Source of the DNA: Pyrrhosoma nymphula
Taxonomy: Eukaryota; Arthropoda; Insecta; Odonata; Coenagrionidae
Assembly (NCBI GenBank): GCA_963573305.1
Contig: OY754338.1
Span: 44,853,531-44,917,530, forward strand
Length of the DNA: 64,000 nucleotides
Direction of reading: 5' to 3'
In this document: positions 10,441-22,759 of the stretch, piece after piece
Layout: every line of letters starts with the position of its first letter
Numbering within the stretch: position 1 is the stretch's first letter
Position numbers and translations under genes: made by a program
Notes under the pieces: model-generated
Databases searched by the model: none
Told to the model about the DNA's origin: nothing
The model's input: the letters and a program-made list of their open reading frames with translations, nothing else

Positions 10441-13400
10441 ATAGCTGTGGTGGATTGTTTCTGACGTAAACTCGATCAACTCATCCCATTCTATTAATAA
10501 ATTATTGAAAAATTTCCATTTCAAATCACGGGATAAATTTAAACTTCGTGATATCTTCCTTAAGGGCAAATCATGTGAAACGGTATGGTCAGACCTATTT
10601 TTTGTGGAGGTCATTTCGTGACTGGTTCTCGAAAAGCTCGCTTGCTGGTTTGTTTCCTTAGTCAATGCGTTTTCCAGTTCATTTGTGAAGTGAATCCCCT
10701 GAAAGAGCCATTCATCGTTCGTATTCTCATATAGTGCTGGAATTACTGTCACTGTGTCGTAAAATGCATTTGAGTGAACGTATCAGGTGGAATAAAAATT
10801 TAGAACGGAACGAAAAACAAGTGATGACACAGCCGTTCTCTTAAAATGTATTCGTGACACATTCACATTTCATGGAGTGTAAAGGAGTAAGTTCTATTAT
10901 TATGTAATAGGATCAAAATTTTATTGAAGTTTTAATGATACATCCGCTTTGATTAATATTCATAATGTGAAGTACAATATTCCTTTTGTTGTGATCTAAC
11001 TCCCCTTCTAAAGTAACAGCATATACTTAATCACGTACATTTACATTCTCTGGTCTACGGCCTTGGAGCCAGCCCTTCATTTATCTATGTTCGTCTCTTC
11101 CACTTATTTGTCCCTCCTGAACAAACATTTTCGTATTTAACCAGTTGTGCCCTTCTTGTTCTCAAGATATTTTCAGTTTCTTCAAGATATTTTCTCTTTC
11201 TGGAGAAATAGAGGTCCTGAAAACTATTTAGAGATGAAAAACCAAATAAGCGTGCGGTTTTCTATAATCCCAGTGCCAGTAGAGATGTGGCCCATATGTG
11301 CAGTGTTAGATATGTATTCTACTAATATATACTACGTATGCAGTGCTTTGCTCTTGGTTCAACAAAATATTGCTATGAATATTAACTCTATCAACCTAAT
11401 TCTTTATGTAAAGTATTCTTAATTTTAAGTATAGAAATGATAACTGTATGCAACTACTAAGGTACAGCTATTTCACATATATATAAATATCATTGTCAAA
11501 AATAGACATTCTTGAAATTCAAATTACTCAGCGGCAATGCCAGAGATTGAATTCGGCCGCTATTGAGCGTGTGGAAGATGGATCTAACTTTTCGCATGGA
11601 AATGTATACTTTTCTTATGAAAAAAAATGTAAAATATTTTTCACGTATTTATTTTTTAGATTATGCCAATATATTTTTCCCTAAGGTGGTCCTTCAAATT
11701 TTCATTCGAGTTTTTCTGGATTTAAATACCTTTCCTGTCTGTACATTTCCAACTGAGTCTATAAGGAGGACAATGTGGGGTGAAACTATTTCTATCTCAT
11801 GAAATCTTATGTGATAGAAAATGCGTGTCATAATGAATGAATTATGAACATCACTCAGTCTTAATTTACGTATTAAATTATAATACGCGAGTATTTATTC
11901 ATTACTAAAACGAACTCTCTAGTTCGCACACCAAATCAGGGGTTTATTTTGGAGGTGTCATAATCCCGCAGCAATAAGTCATCCAGATCTCTTAAAGGTT
12001 TAAAACTTTGCCTCAAATATGGTGTTACCCTGGCTTGAATTTTTAATTTCCTCGAGTGTTTCTGTGTCCATCCTCTAGGACTCACAACGCGTAATAGTTT
12101 GGCGTCACTGGTCTGGAAAATGGCCCCTTACAAACGCACTGAACGCAGCCCGCATTGACTTTACAGTCGCGCGGGTAGCTTGCTCAAGGATACAATGCAC
12201 CCATCTGGAATCTTAAATCCTCATGTTTAGCTGTGTTTACGGCTTTTCTGCTGTATGATCAACGAACGCTTCCATTTCACAAGCGTGTATCATGGCGGTA
12301 ATGTTATTGGAATTAGCTTCATCTTCGGTTTGCAGATTTACAACCATATTAGCATCGCAATTTCTCTCTTCTGTGTAAGAAATGAAATACCTGTTATTTT
12401 ATAATATCGCGGAATCGGGTAATTTCTAATTGGACGATTACATTGTCGTCGGAGCGATTACGAAGTGGTTTCCCTCAAAGCAACGGAGTGTATTGCTGTG
12501 TGTTTAAGCTTTAATTGTTATAAACATGCCTCTTTAGACGGTGTGGAAATATTGTTGTAATTCAACAGTCTGAGGAAAGGGCCCTGCCTTCAATAGTGAG
12601 GGATGCCAATGGGAAGTCCATTAATCCGCTGTCTCTTGGTTGTTGCGTTTTAATCCGTAGAAATGCCTGATGGATTTGGAGAAGAAATCGTTTCACCTAA
12701 TGAAATCTGAATTGACTCTCGATTCTAAAATATTTAGATGGCTTTAATATTCAAACTTGACGACAACTGCCGCTCTTACCGATATTTATCTATACATATA
12801 TCTCATATCGGAATGTTGGTGATAAAAGTGAACTTAATCTCTTACGGAATCTTTAATTTTTGTGTTTATCCGGTGGATATAGGCAAAATAATGACATAAA
12901 ATTGTTGTATTGACATACCACCGTTTATTACCCTTTACCATTAGCACATAAAGGTGCACGCCATAGTATATGATCATACGATCATCTAGCACTTTTTATT
13001 CACTTGCACTAGCAAGATTTTACTCACGTTGGCTGGCTATTCTTAAAGGTTAATGCATGTCATGTAAATAATACGTGTTCATTATCATGCGCAATATGCG
13101 TAAGCATGAGTCATGGTGCTTTAATGCTGAAATAATGGTACTTTATTCTATAAAAAAATCCTAGAAAATACAAAGTCCTCAAACTAATCCAAACAAGAGT
13201 CGTGCATGGGAAATAATTGGGGAATATATTTCCCGGAAATTATTGTGTATATTTTATGCTTAAGTCCGTAGAATAAGCTGCTATAGTCCATTTTTATGTT
13301 AAAGATTTTCTAAAAAACCTTGAATAAAATAACATGGGAAACGGACTTGTATTGCAATAAGCTACTCGGGACGTGTGGGATGTCTTGTTCACTTGAAATT

Positions 13401-15457
13401 TTCTGGTGACCCTATTTTGAGTAAGTATACCTGGGTATTGCAAATATAAATGGTAAATAATCGTATACTTTGCATTGTATTTTTGTATCAATTCCACACG
13501 TTTAACCATGCATGCATGAGTATGTGCGTAGTATGAGAAATTATTTAATGTTACAACAAAATTTGACCCTTGAAAATTTAAAATAAAGGAGTATGGACGA
13601 CTAAACCTTTACAATATTTTACTAGACTCACGAAAATGTGTGCTTATATTTCGTGCACTACGAAAAAGGTTGCATGTATACCTTAGGGAATTATGTGTCA
13701 TTATTCGTTGTAGGTCGTGCATACAATCCAGTCTGTTTGGTTTCACAGTACCCATTTACTGCAGACAGGATAATCCAGCGAATTACATACAATTGCTCGC
13801 TATAATTAAATAAACTATTCTAAGTTACTGTGAGCGTAAGATAACATTTTACGTCGAAATTCTGGGAGTCCGGGAGTAAGTGCATGAGTAATGGTTATTT
13901 CTGGGTTATAAATATTGGATACTTCTTTTTTAAGTTTCAGTGAAACATGTTACTGAAACAGGAAGTCAGTCTGTTTCTGAGTCCTCTTAATTACAAGCAT
14001 GACTCCAATCTGAACAAAATAGAAGTTATATGACGGATGAATTCCGTATCTTGATGTGGAAGAAAGAAATAAAAAATAAATTTGTTGTATTATTGTGTGC
14101 TCGATCGGAGAGGAATGAATCTTCTTCTGGCAGTTCGTCATCCCCTCTAGAATTCCTCGAACCACTCTTCAATCTCTTTCCAGTAAGTAGTTCCTTTACC
14201 ATAAGCTCCCCCTTTTTCTCCCCTCCCCCCACTTTCATAGTTCGTTTCGGTAATTCCTCTTCTTCGTTTTCACGTAAGGCCCATCCACCTTGAGCCCCTT
14301 CCCTCTCTGCCTGTCTGAGTGTCGATTTCATTTTCTCCAAATCTCACCCGGTTTTTTTTTCTATTTTCCCTTCGGATCCAAAGCTTCTTGTTTTGTGTCC
14401 TGTGTTTTTTATCTTATTCTTTCGGCTCTGAAGCGCTGCGTCCCGTCCCAGTCCATCTTATAAGCTTGTGTCTCGAGTTGCGTCCTTATCCCCTTATCTC
14501 GATGAACGGAGCGAAGTGGGGTAAGAGTTGGAGAATGCCTTATTTCTCGCCGGAACGCATTTTTGTCGCCCTTGGCTCCAACCGTCTGTTTATCATCCAG
14601 CAACTGGTCGATTTATTTATGTCATACCCTTTCAATAGTCTATCGGTGAAGGGCTTCCACTTTTTCTATAAGAGCTGATCCATTTTCGGCTTGGGAGAAA
14701 GTGCTAGTACACGCATTTTCTATTATATTCAGCTACTTTATGAATCTATATCGTGTTTCCTCGGATTTTGATCCCACTTTTCGGTTTTTTGCCACCTTTA
14801 GGTTGGGTTGTGGTCTCAATGGGAAACCCAACGAGGTAGAAACTTTCGGAAGGTTAGATGCTTGGGGGTTAAAGGAACGGGAAATGAACCGAGAAGTTTT
14901 TGTGCTAAAAAATAATTTTTATATATTGTTTATGTATATTTTTTAACTGAACATAATATAAATCCTTAACCATGTTATGGTGTGATGTTGCAATCAAGCC
15001 AGAGAATTAAGCGCTGAAAGACAAAAAGCTGACATTTTTGCTAGGTGAGCTAATTTTTCGTGTGCTTCACATTGCATTCGGTTCCGATTTCACTCTTACT
15101 ATTTACACTGAATGGAACTATGTTATTAATCATGCGGTACATTTTTAAGTTAGCTTATTTATATGTTTGAAGCTAGTCCAGGCCGTTCAGGGAATCTAAT
15201 CAACGATTACGCTTCCATTGTGATGGATGAAAATCATATTCCTTGCTTGTTCTACCGTACAAGTCCTGCGTAAACGAATACTCGCATTACAGTTTCCTCT
15301 AGATTATTAGGTTCCAAACGCGCATTATGTTGTGACAATTTACTTGTCTTAAAGAGGTAATTGCTTTTTATATTAGTGATGCATGGTGTAAGGTAATTGT
15401 CGAGTTAATTTGGCCGTTGTTCATGGCAAAGTTTGTTTCAGATATGTTTTCTAAATT
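10441..15457. other. non-coding DNA
   Basis: Five kilobases without a supportable gene. A C/T-rich plus-strand tract at about 14,150-14,480 keeps long frames open, but the peptides are compositional (Ser/Phe/Pro). Nothing else bounded was recognised. Confidence 0.4.
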
Positions 15458-15783
15458 ATATATGAATAATGAATGAATAATTTATTAATTGTCCTGTGGA
15501 TGTACCCCTTAAGAACAAAAGCAATTAAGATTTACATTTTTTGAGCAACATAAAGATAAAAATCAACAATTTGGGCAGTAACATAATGAAAAAATTAAAT
15601 ATAAATTAATACAATTTTAACAATGCTGAAAGCAAATTATTATGGAAATCATGCCGTGTAACAAATTCATCTGCATACATTTTTAAAGTTAACAACAGAA
15701 AAACAGCACCTAAATAATATTATTAAATACGCAAAAGCAACTACTACAAGCAATTACAACAATATGAAAAATAATAACAACAT

Positions 15784-16222
15784 TTAGTGGTCAGAAGGTA
15801 ACATATTATAATATTTCATCTTAAAACTAGCAACAGAAGAACAATGTTTAATGTTTTTGGGCAGGGTGTTCCAGAGATGACACGCAATGACCAAGATAGA
15901 ATTTTGGTACTTCGTTGTGCGATGACTAGGAAAGTAAAGATACTCAGGATCACATCTAGTGCACATATCCCTAGTGGAAGGTTTTACGGAAAACATGTCG
16001 AATAAATGTTCAGGGGATTTTTATTGAAATAAACAATACAAGTAGAACCCGAGGAAATATTTCCTTCGGGTTTTAACATCGAGCCATCTAAGTTTATTGT
16101 AGTAGGGGGTCATGTGGACATCTCTGCGAAGTTTAAAAATAAACCTAATGCATGAATTTAGTGCACGGTGTAGTGTGATGTTATCTTCTTCATTTAAGTA
16201 GTTGTAAACTAGACAACAGTAA
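15784..16222 (-). pseudogene. LINE ORF2 C-terminal segment
   Basis: Continues the RT ORF after a frame break. In shifted frames the minus strand reads CIRFIFKLRRDVHMTPYY and then, from 15,996, MFSVKPSTRDMCTRCDPEY, and ends with ACHLWNTLPKNIKHCSSVAS before the stop at about 15,784. 'WN.LP..I....S...FK' is the usual C-terminal signature of Jockey/CR1-like LINE polyproteins. The 3' UTR follows. Confidence 0.8.
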
Positions 16223-17100
16223 TCAATACCTAACGGGGAAAACCAACAATGAAATGAGCATTTTCCTAGTGTCTTGAGGAAGAAATTTAGAATGCACTTT
16301 AAGTTGGTATAGGATGGTGTTGATTTTACGAGAAATATTATTAACGTGATTACTCCAAGACAGACTTGAGCTGATAGTTATCCCAAGATTTCTAACTGAG
16401 TCAGAGTAGGAAATGAAGGTGCCATCAACACAGACTTGAGATATATTTCCATGATGGAAGCGATTTTTGATCTTGGGGCTGCCAATAATTATTGCTTTGG
16501 TCTTATTTGTGTTTAGAACAAAGTTATTTTGCAGGGACCAAGCAGAAATGGCTTTTATATCCTCATTTATTATGTTGACAGCGTCGGCAATTTCACTGGG
16601 GAAAAAGTGACAATATATCTGCAGATCGTCTGCGTAAAGCATGTATTTCGTGTGTTTTAAGTTATGTGGAAGGTCATTAACGAAAATAGAAAAGAGCAGG
16701 GGGCCAAGTACAGAACCCTGCGGGACTCCACAGCTGACTGTGGCCCAGCTGTAAAGATTCCCGCAAGTGTCCCTCACGGCTTGTCGACGGTCAGATAGAT
16801 AAGAATGAAACCAGTTGAGGACCGAACAGGAGAAATTCAACTTCCTCATTTTCTCAAGTAAGAAAGCATGGTCTACCCGATCGAAGGCCTTGCTGAAGTC
16901 GAATAGCACGAGTATCGTCACCATTCTCTTGTCAAACGCACTTCGAATGTCATCGGTGATTTTCAGAATCGCAGACTGAGTGGAAAATCCGCGACGAAAT
17001 CCAGATTGAAATGGGTCAAATTTTTTGTTTTGAGGGAGAAAATAAATAACTTGGGAATGAAAAATACGTTCTAATGCTTTGGAGATATTGCATAGGATGA
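16223..17100 (-). pseudogene. LINE reverse transcriptase catalytic domain
   Basis: The minus-strand frame carries successive RT motifs: FQSGFRRGFSTQSAIL, then LVLFDFSKAFDRVDH (first catalytic Asp), GVPQGSVLGPLLFSIFVNDLP, and MLYADDLQIY with the YADD active site. LNTNKTKAIIIGS and VRNLGITISSSLSW follow. This enzyme copies LINE RNA into the genome at the target site (target-primed reverse transcription). All catalytic residues visible here are intact. Frames on both sides are broken, so the full polyprotein cannot be made. An internal Met at 16,924 is not the real start; the frame extends upstream of it. Confidence 0.9.
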
Positions 17101-17169
17101 ATATCGGTTGTAATCTGACGGGTTCACTGGATTTTTAACCTTTTTTATTGGTGATATAAGTGATGATTT

Positions 17170-17935
17170 CTAGAGGGTAGGGAATTTAGAAGATTGTAGT
17201 GAAAAATTAAACAAATCAAGGATTATAGGCATTGTAACAGGATAGGAAGTTCTTAGCATTCTGTATGATATTTCGTCTATCCCGGTGGATTTAGATTTAG
17301 AACGGAAAATAAATTTATTGAGGGTATTGGTATTGATAATTTCGAAATAGAAATTTGAGTCGCTGAAAGTAACGACAGTATTAGATGTGGTGACTGAAGT
17401 AGGAAGAAAAGAGGTACTGCTTGGACCTGCTTGGGAGACACTAGAGAAGTAAAGATTGATTTGGTTGACGGTAATATTTTGTGCTAGAGAATTTTGTCGA
17501 TGACGCACTATACCTAAATTCCTTAGTTCCTTCGATGTACGCTTATAATCTTTAATACCCGAGAGAGCGCTTGCAAAGTATTTTCGTTTAGAGTCATTGA
17601 TCAAGCGTTTCGTCTGATTCCTTAACTTGGTAAATTGAGCATACAAATTTGGGTTTTTGGTACGAATGAAAGCACGTCGAATACGATTTCGTTCCCTCAT
17701 TTTTTCAGAGATGTCCTTGGTCAGCCAGGGAGTGGTTGGGCGCTTAGGTTGACATGTAATCACAGGAACATGGAGGTTAAAGCAATTTAGGATATTTTCG
17801 TTGAATATTTTTAGTTTGAAGTCGATGTCGTTTGACTGACACATTTTCGTCCAGTCAGCGGACGAGAGGCCATCAAGGAATCTTTCTTCGTTCAATTTTT
17901 TAAAGTCGCGGAAAGTAAAGGGAGGACGATATTCT
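17170..17935 (-). pseudogene. LINE ORF2 fragment: linker and start of RT domain
   Basis: The minus-strand frame starts within YRPPFTFRDFKKLNEERF (about 17,935) and reads through a basic linker (PTTPWLTKDISEKMRERNRI) between endonuclease and RT in related LINEs. It ends in the RT entry motif KSKSTGIDEISYRMLR (about residues 200-216). This is typical of retrotransposon polyproteins and is not a host gene. The frame breaks near 17,170. The expected next segment, SLISPIKKVKNPVNPSDY, appears in a shifted frame just downstream, so about one indel separates this piece from the catalytic part. Confidence 0.85.
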
Positions 17936-17940
17936 TATAC

Positions 17941-18787
17941 TTCAATGCTTAGACTTTGACTTAATTAATATTTCAGCATAGTCCTTTCTGTTGATTTTTG
18001 TGTCTCCATATGTGAGAAAGAAGGATGTATGGAAATATAGCGAATGAGGAAGTCAAACTCGTGTGGAAATAGTTAAGATATTAAATGACACGGTTGATAT
18101 TTTCACTTTGTGACAATTGCTATTAAACCTTTTACGTCCAATGTTTCTCGATGTTGATTTATAGATGGTAAAATGAAGTGCAAAATTGACTCTCACCAGT
18201 TTTTTTAGGTCTATCATGGAGCATCCGTCGTTATTTTACCTAATTTTAACTTCTCCTTCCCAAGGGGGTTTCATTTCGCGAAATAAAGTGTCTGTAAAGG
18301 GAGCCAAAGGCAGAGTTAGTGACTGTTGGAGAGATGAAATCACGGTAGATTCCCTTTAAAAAGAGTCCGAGTATAAAAGATGAAATTAACCCCTTATTCT
18401 GGACTGTAGATACTCTTGGTGAATAGCCTGAGAATACCCAGGTGGTGCCATAAAAGCGAGTAATATGTTCTTCCGCAAACGGTTACTCTGGCACAAGAGT
18501 TCGTCTTAGTGCTCCTGAAACGATGGGCGTATTCATTGCCCCTGCGATATAGTTTTTATATCCTAGGGGGGCCATCTTTCACATTTAATACGGGAACATT
18601 TCATGAAGAACTCTTCAGTGGGAACGTAAAGAAGCTAATGGTTTTATAATTAAGTGAAGCTCTGTGTCTTTAACTCTAAACAGTTCTACTTTTATGATTG
18701 CTCTAGAGAAGTAGTTATCAACCTTATTTGCTAACTTATATTAGCTAAGTTTTGCTAAGTATTTTCGCAAGTTACATAAATTAATGA
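17941..18787. other. non-coding DNA
   Basis: AT-rich flank upstream (in element orientation) of the LINE insertion. No feature was recognised. Confidence 0.4.
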
Positions 18788-18941
18788 CTTCTTACATAGA
18801 AAATCCACACTTTTTTCGTATTTTTCGACAATTATTTTGGCATTCTATGTTGTCATTATCAATGACATTTTTGGCTTGATAATGGCATTGTAGATGTCTA
18901 AACCATAGTAAAAAAAATAAGTGTGGAATTTACGAAGTGAG
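18788..18941. repeat. inverted repeat with degraded hammerhead-like core (TTCCACAC family)
   Basis: The left arm CTTCTTACATAGAAAATCC (18,788) pairs with GTGTGGAATTTACGAAGTGAG (right arm, to 18,941). Near the centre TTGATAATGGCAT...ATGTCTAAACCATAG on the plus strand is a mutated version of the core at 48,726-48,760. Arms have diverged, so this is an old insertion. The terminal block (GTGTGGAA) is shared with the inverted repeats at 41,972 and 48,588. Confidence 0.7.
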
Positions 18942-21178
18942 AAAATATTACATGTTCGTCAGTTCCATTAAGTAAAGTTTGAAACATGTACTTGTGGAGG
19001 GAGTTAACATAGATAGTCTACCTAAATAGATGTATGTATAAGGATGCACATGTTTGAGAATTGATGCTGATCTATTGCATTCAATAAATGTTTTTGAATG
19101 ACAAAGAATAAATTTCAAAAACTACTATTTTATAGGTATTACACAATCTGCAGAATATCATATTGAGCTGAATGGTAGCCTCTCGTTAGCTCCCCTTTTT
19201 CATCACAGGTGAGCAATTCCACAGAAGCTGAGATTTCATGCTTTAAAGAGAGTGGGTAGTAATAAAATCATTTAATCCTGCAAAGTTTACATCTTTCACT
19301 CCATTCATTCAATTCTATGTTGTGAAAAGGACATTTGGCCCGTAAAGCTACAGATATGTTTCCGGTTTTCTTTCCTTGTTAAGTGCTGATTTTTATACAA
19401 GTAGTTGGTTGATTATGACTTATGAGTTTAGGAAAAGGAATTGGTTGACTGCTGTCAATACGTGTTCCAGAATCTATGCACAGATTTACCTCAATTTTAG
19501 GTAATGTTTTCTATAGTGGCTATATTACCTTAAGGATAAGGTTCAAGGACTATATCTTTCTATCTATAGATTTAAAAAAAATCTTGAGGGGCTCTATTTT
19601 TAACAAGGTTTTATGTTTATCATAAATCAGAATATTGCAATATTTCTTCATTCTTGATAAATATTATAATCTATGATTCAAGAATAGATTGAACCCTATG
19701 CGTTGGGACTTGTATTGGGGCAGCGATTTTATCAGGCTTAATAGTATATCAAAAGAGGCTTGCTAATATTTTTACTTACATAATATTATACGCACGTTCA
19801 TATTTGCGCATTATCGTTCGTTCAGGTTTTTTAAAATGGCATTATGGTTTAAGTGTTATTTTCGCCACAAAAATATGAAATTAATCCCATATTTCTCCTC
19901 CGTAACTTTTTATCAGTTCTTATTGCTCTTTTGTCCCTTTTTTACCCTGATCTTCCTTTACGAAGATTGGGAGCCCACTTCTTACCCTAATCAAACACTC
20001 CTTAATCATTTTGGGCATTCTAAACTCCTTGAAAAGAGCTTAAGGAACTCCCTACCACCCCCCGTTAGCCATTCACCCACCCTTGGAACTTGGACGTAGC
20101 GAGTCGGAATTTCTGCAAGAGTTTTAATAAAATTTTATATTATATAATTCGCCTTTTTTCTTTTTTTATAGATGTACTTTCTACAAAAATGAAAGATTAT
20201 TTTATCTTCTATACTAAACATTGCGTTTACATTTCTTTCTTCTAAAGTAGAATGACGAAAATAAATTGTTTAAAATTTGTTTGCTAACTGGACAAAATGA
20301 TTCTTATCATAACCATTTTATCACTTTTGTATTATGAAGCCCTCATTTTACAAAATGAGTTTAACATATATGTTTTCTTAGCTGTGTATTTTATCCACGT
20401 TCCAAGGGTTAATTAATTACTGTGGATGTAAAAATTAATTTGAAAATTCGTTGCTGGCCTTTGATGCCGCTTCATTTTTGCGAGACATTTTGAAAATTAA
20501 TTTACTAAATGACTCCTTAATTTAACTGACATCTATTGATTAAATGAAATCATTCCATGATGATATAATTTAGCTGTCCTTGCTATAAATACACTCACTT
20601 AACCTTTCTGCTATACCGATATTAGTGAAAACTCAACTGTGATGATGGAATTCCTACTCTCATGAGTATGTATCAATTGTATCATATCCAAGTTTTATAT
20701 GCATTTGAATTCGTCGAAAATGTTTCATTTTGCATAGCTGATGGGATGAGTTAATTTTAGACGATAATTATAATCCTGCTAGTCTCACATATGATATGAG
20801 CTATAACGGGCTGATTTTAGCTATTATTTACTAATCTCTTCTTGGGGCACCTCTTGATTATCTCCCCTTATCTATATAATTCTAATCCTCATGTTATTGA
20901 CGCGCCACGATATCACTCTCCGACTCGGAGAGCAATCAGTAATCCTCCGAGAAGTTAAAGGCATCTGTATCCCCGGTTGATTCGTTGTGTAACCAGGTCA
21001 CATTTTTTTCTGCTCGTATAAAGACAGGTATTCAGTTTATCCCTTGGCATAGGACGGCATTTCCAGATAAAAAAAGCTGTAGCTGGTCCGCCGCGAGTTC
21101 GAGCGATCAAAGGTCAAGATCACCCGTTGGTCATTCAGGTCACGTTGGTCAAAATGAAGGCGATATTAAAAAAAGTTT
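18942..21178. other. non-coding DNA
   Basis: No supportable gene or bounded repeat. A frame of 87 codons at 19,836-20,099 shows no domain, and its Phe/Leu richness reflects composition. Confidence 0.4.
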
Positions 21179-21192
21179 CATATATATATATA

Positions 21193-21335
21193 TATACCCA
21201 ATAAGGAGTCACAGGCGTGACAAGTAAAAACATAGTGACACAAACAAAAGAAACTCACACGAATGGTTGTTTAATTTTCGAAAGCAATCAACTGTCTTCT
21301 TCCGAACTGGAGAGAGTGACTCCTTATTGGGTATA
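21193..21335. repeat. 143-bp element with 20-bp perfect terminal inverted repeats
   Basis: TATACCCAATAAGGAGTCAC (21,193-21,212) recurs as its exact reverse complement at 21,316-21,335. The interior (GACACAAACAAAAGAAACTC, CACACGAATGGTT) matches 27,186-27,300. On the minus strand the right half carries a CGGAAGA ... CGAAAATT core, a weak hammerhead-like pattern. TA microsatellite flanks it on the left. Confidence 0.75.
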
Positions 21336-21368
21336 TTTTCACCACGTGTGAACTTCGTCGATTGAATA

Positions 21369-21388
21369 AATATATATATATATATATA
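21369..21388. repeat. (TA)n microsatellite
   Basis: About ten TA units between two inverted-repeat elements. Similar TA tracts occur at about 21,180, 21,642 and 27,170. Confidence 0.9.
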
Positions 21389-21416
21389 ACTTCTAGGAGA
21401 ATCACTCGGGTGATAA

Positions 21417-21648
21417 ATATACAATATGCCAAGAGGGTGGCCAATAAAAATACAGAAACGGAAAAAAGAACACTCACAAATTAAAACTTCCGATATTTCG
21501 GTGAAGACTAGCTCCACCTTTCTCTAGGGCTTACCCTAGAGAAAGGTGGATCTAGTCTTCTCCAAAATATCGGAAGTTTTAATTTGTGAGTGTTCTTTTA
21601 TCCGTTTCTGTATTTTTATTGGCCACCCTCTTGGCATATTGTATATAT
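21417..21648. repeat. 230-bp palindrome (snapback element)
   Basis: ATATACAATATGCCAAGAGG at the left end recurs as its reverse complement at the right end. Arms of about 110 bp meet at the centre CTCTAGGGCTTACCCTAGAG (about 21,522-21,541). The arms differ at a few positions (for example gctcc/atc and ccgaaat/ccaaaat), so they are independently diverged and not a simple read artefact. The shared CCGAAATATCGGAAG-type string resembles sequences near Penelope-like element ends, but no convincing hammerhead core was found here. Confidence 0.85.
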
Positions 21649-21666
21649 ATATATATATATATATAT
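21642..21666. repeat. (TA)n microsatellite
   Basis: About twelve TA units directly abut the right end of the 230-bp palindrome. Confidence 0.9.
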
Positions 21667-22759
21667 GCGTTGTGAATTTGAGGAAATGGTGACCGTGAGT
21701 TCCGGCTATAGAAAACTTGTTTAGGTCACCTTTAGTAAAATCCTCGTGGTCCATTAAACCCTAGAAGGTCTTTTAACTAGAAGGGTTATCGTGGGTTCCT
21801 TTCCCAAGTGCTCAGTTCAGTTTACTTTAAGAAGACTTGGCTGCTAAGCCCATCACTTGCCTGCATCTTAAACTAAATGTGTGGGAAATGTTCTGCTAGT
21901 TATTCGTCTATTAATTTAAAGTTGCCTAAATTAATTTATTTCCTATATCGTTTGTTAATTTCAAATTGCCTCTCATCGGTTGATTAAAATTGCTTTAAGT
22001 CGTCGTCATGGTCAGTGTTGCGAACTAATAATCGGATTTAGTCGCTGACTTCAAGTAATTATCTAGTTTTTTACCAGATGAAAAGTAATAGAAGTCACTT
22101 ATTTTGTCGCTGGTTGAAAATCCTCTATGTACGTTTTTTTCTCCTAAATAGTTAATTTAATCTTAATCAAACTAGAAGAGAGCCTTATTGGTGATGCTGT
22201 TTTTCGCTATTTTGTCCACTATGCCGTTGGTAATGTATTTTATTGATGTCTGAGCTATTTTTCAATACGTTTATGATTCTTTTTCCTTTAACATATAGGA
22301 CCCAAAATTTTTACAAACCCTTTAAACTTTTTTGGAATTCCGGATAATTCTTAATTTTTAACAATTGCTTATAGTTTTAAATAAGAGGATCACCACAACC
22401 TTTTTCTTTCGACCTATCACAAGTGTGGAAGGAATAGGGTATCCCTTCATTTTATCGTAGTAGCAAAACGGTAAAATAACAATATTATTAAAATAATTAC
22501 GATATTGTTGTGTAGTCAGTTTTTATACGAAAATTAAAAGGCCCTAGTTATATGGTCAAATATACATTCGTCCTGAAAATAAAATATGTCTCTAATCGTT
22601 AAAGTTTATACTTAGTCGACAAATATTAGTGAAATTTGCTAGATGTAGCAACTAATTTGCTAGGCTGTCATCGGTGGTGATCGTTGATGGGAGGGGATGT
22701 ATCTCATGAATTATTTCTAAGAATTGGTTCAAAATATGTATGGAAAAATGTCCTCGGTC
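21667..22759. other. non-coding DNA
   Basis: AT-rich, no recognisable gene or repeat boundary. Confidence 0.4.

Larger units (their letters stand above)
15458..17940 (-). mobile_element. 5'-truncated non-LTR retrotransposon (LINE)
   Basis: Read on the minus strand, the element runs from a truncated protein N-terminus near 17,935 through the reverse transcriptase to a 3' end near 15,458. The 3' UTR ends in an ATTC-rich tail (plus strand TGAATAATGAATGAATAATTT). The RT signatures point to the Jockey/CR1/L2-type assemblage; finer assignment is not possible by eye. The endonuclease domain is missing, as expected of a 5'-truncated copy. At least two frame breaks (near 17,100-17,170 and 16,000-16,220) make it defective, but decay is modest. 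No target-site duplication could be recognised. Confidence 0.9.

Noticed and set aside
10306..10752. 148-codon minus-strand ORF as a protein gene
   Set aside because: It overlaps the plus-strand hammerhead-like motif, has no domain, no splice or promoter context, and no resemblance to PLE or other element proteins.
14026..14678. ORFs of about 90-120 codons near 14.3 kb
   Set aside because: They lie on a C/T-rich tract that is open in several frames on both strands; no domain.
16223..16924. Host reverse-transcriptase-like gene
   Set aside because: All motifs are those of LINE polyproteins, frames are broken on both sides, and a LINE 3' UTR and tail follow.
21417..21648. Palindrome as an assembly or library artefact
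   Set aside because: The arms differ at several positions and related palindromes with other sequences occur in the window, so an artefact is unlikely, although long reads would settle it.
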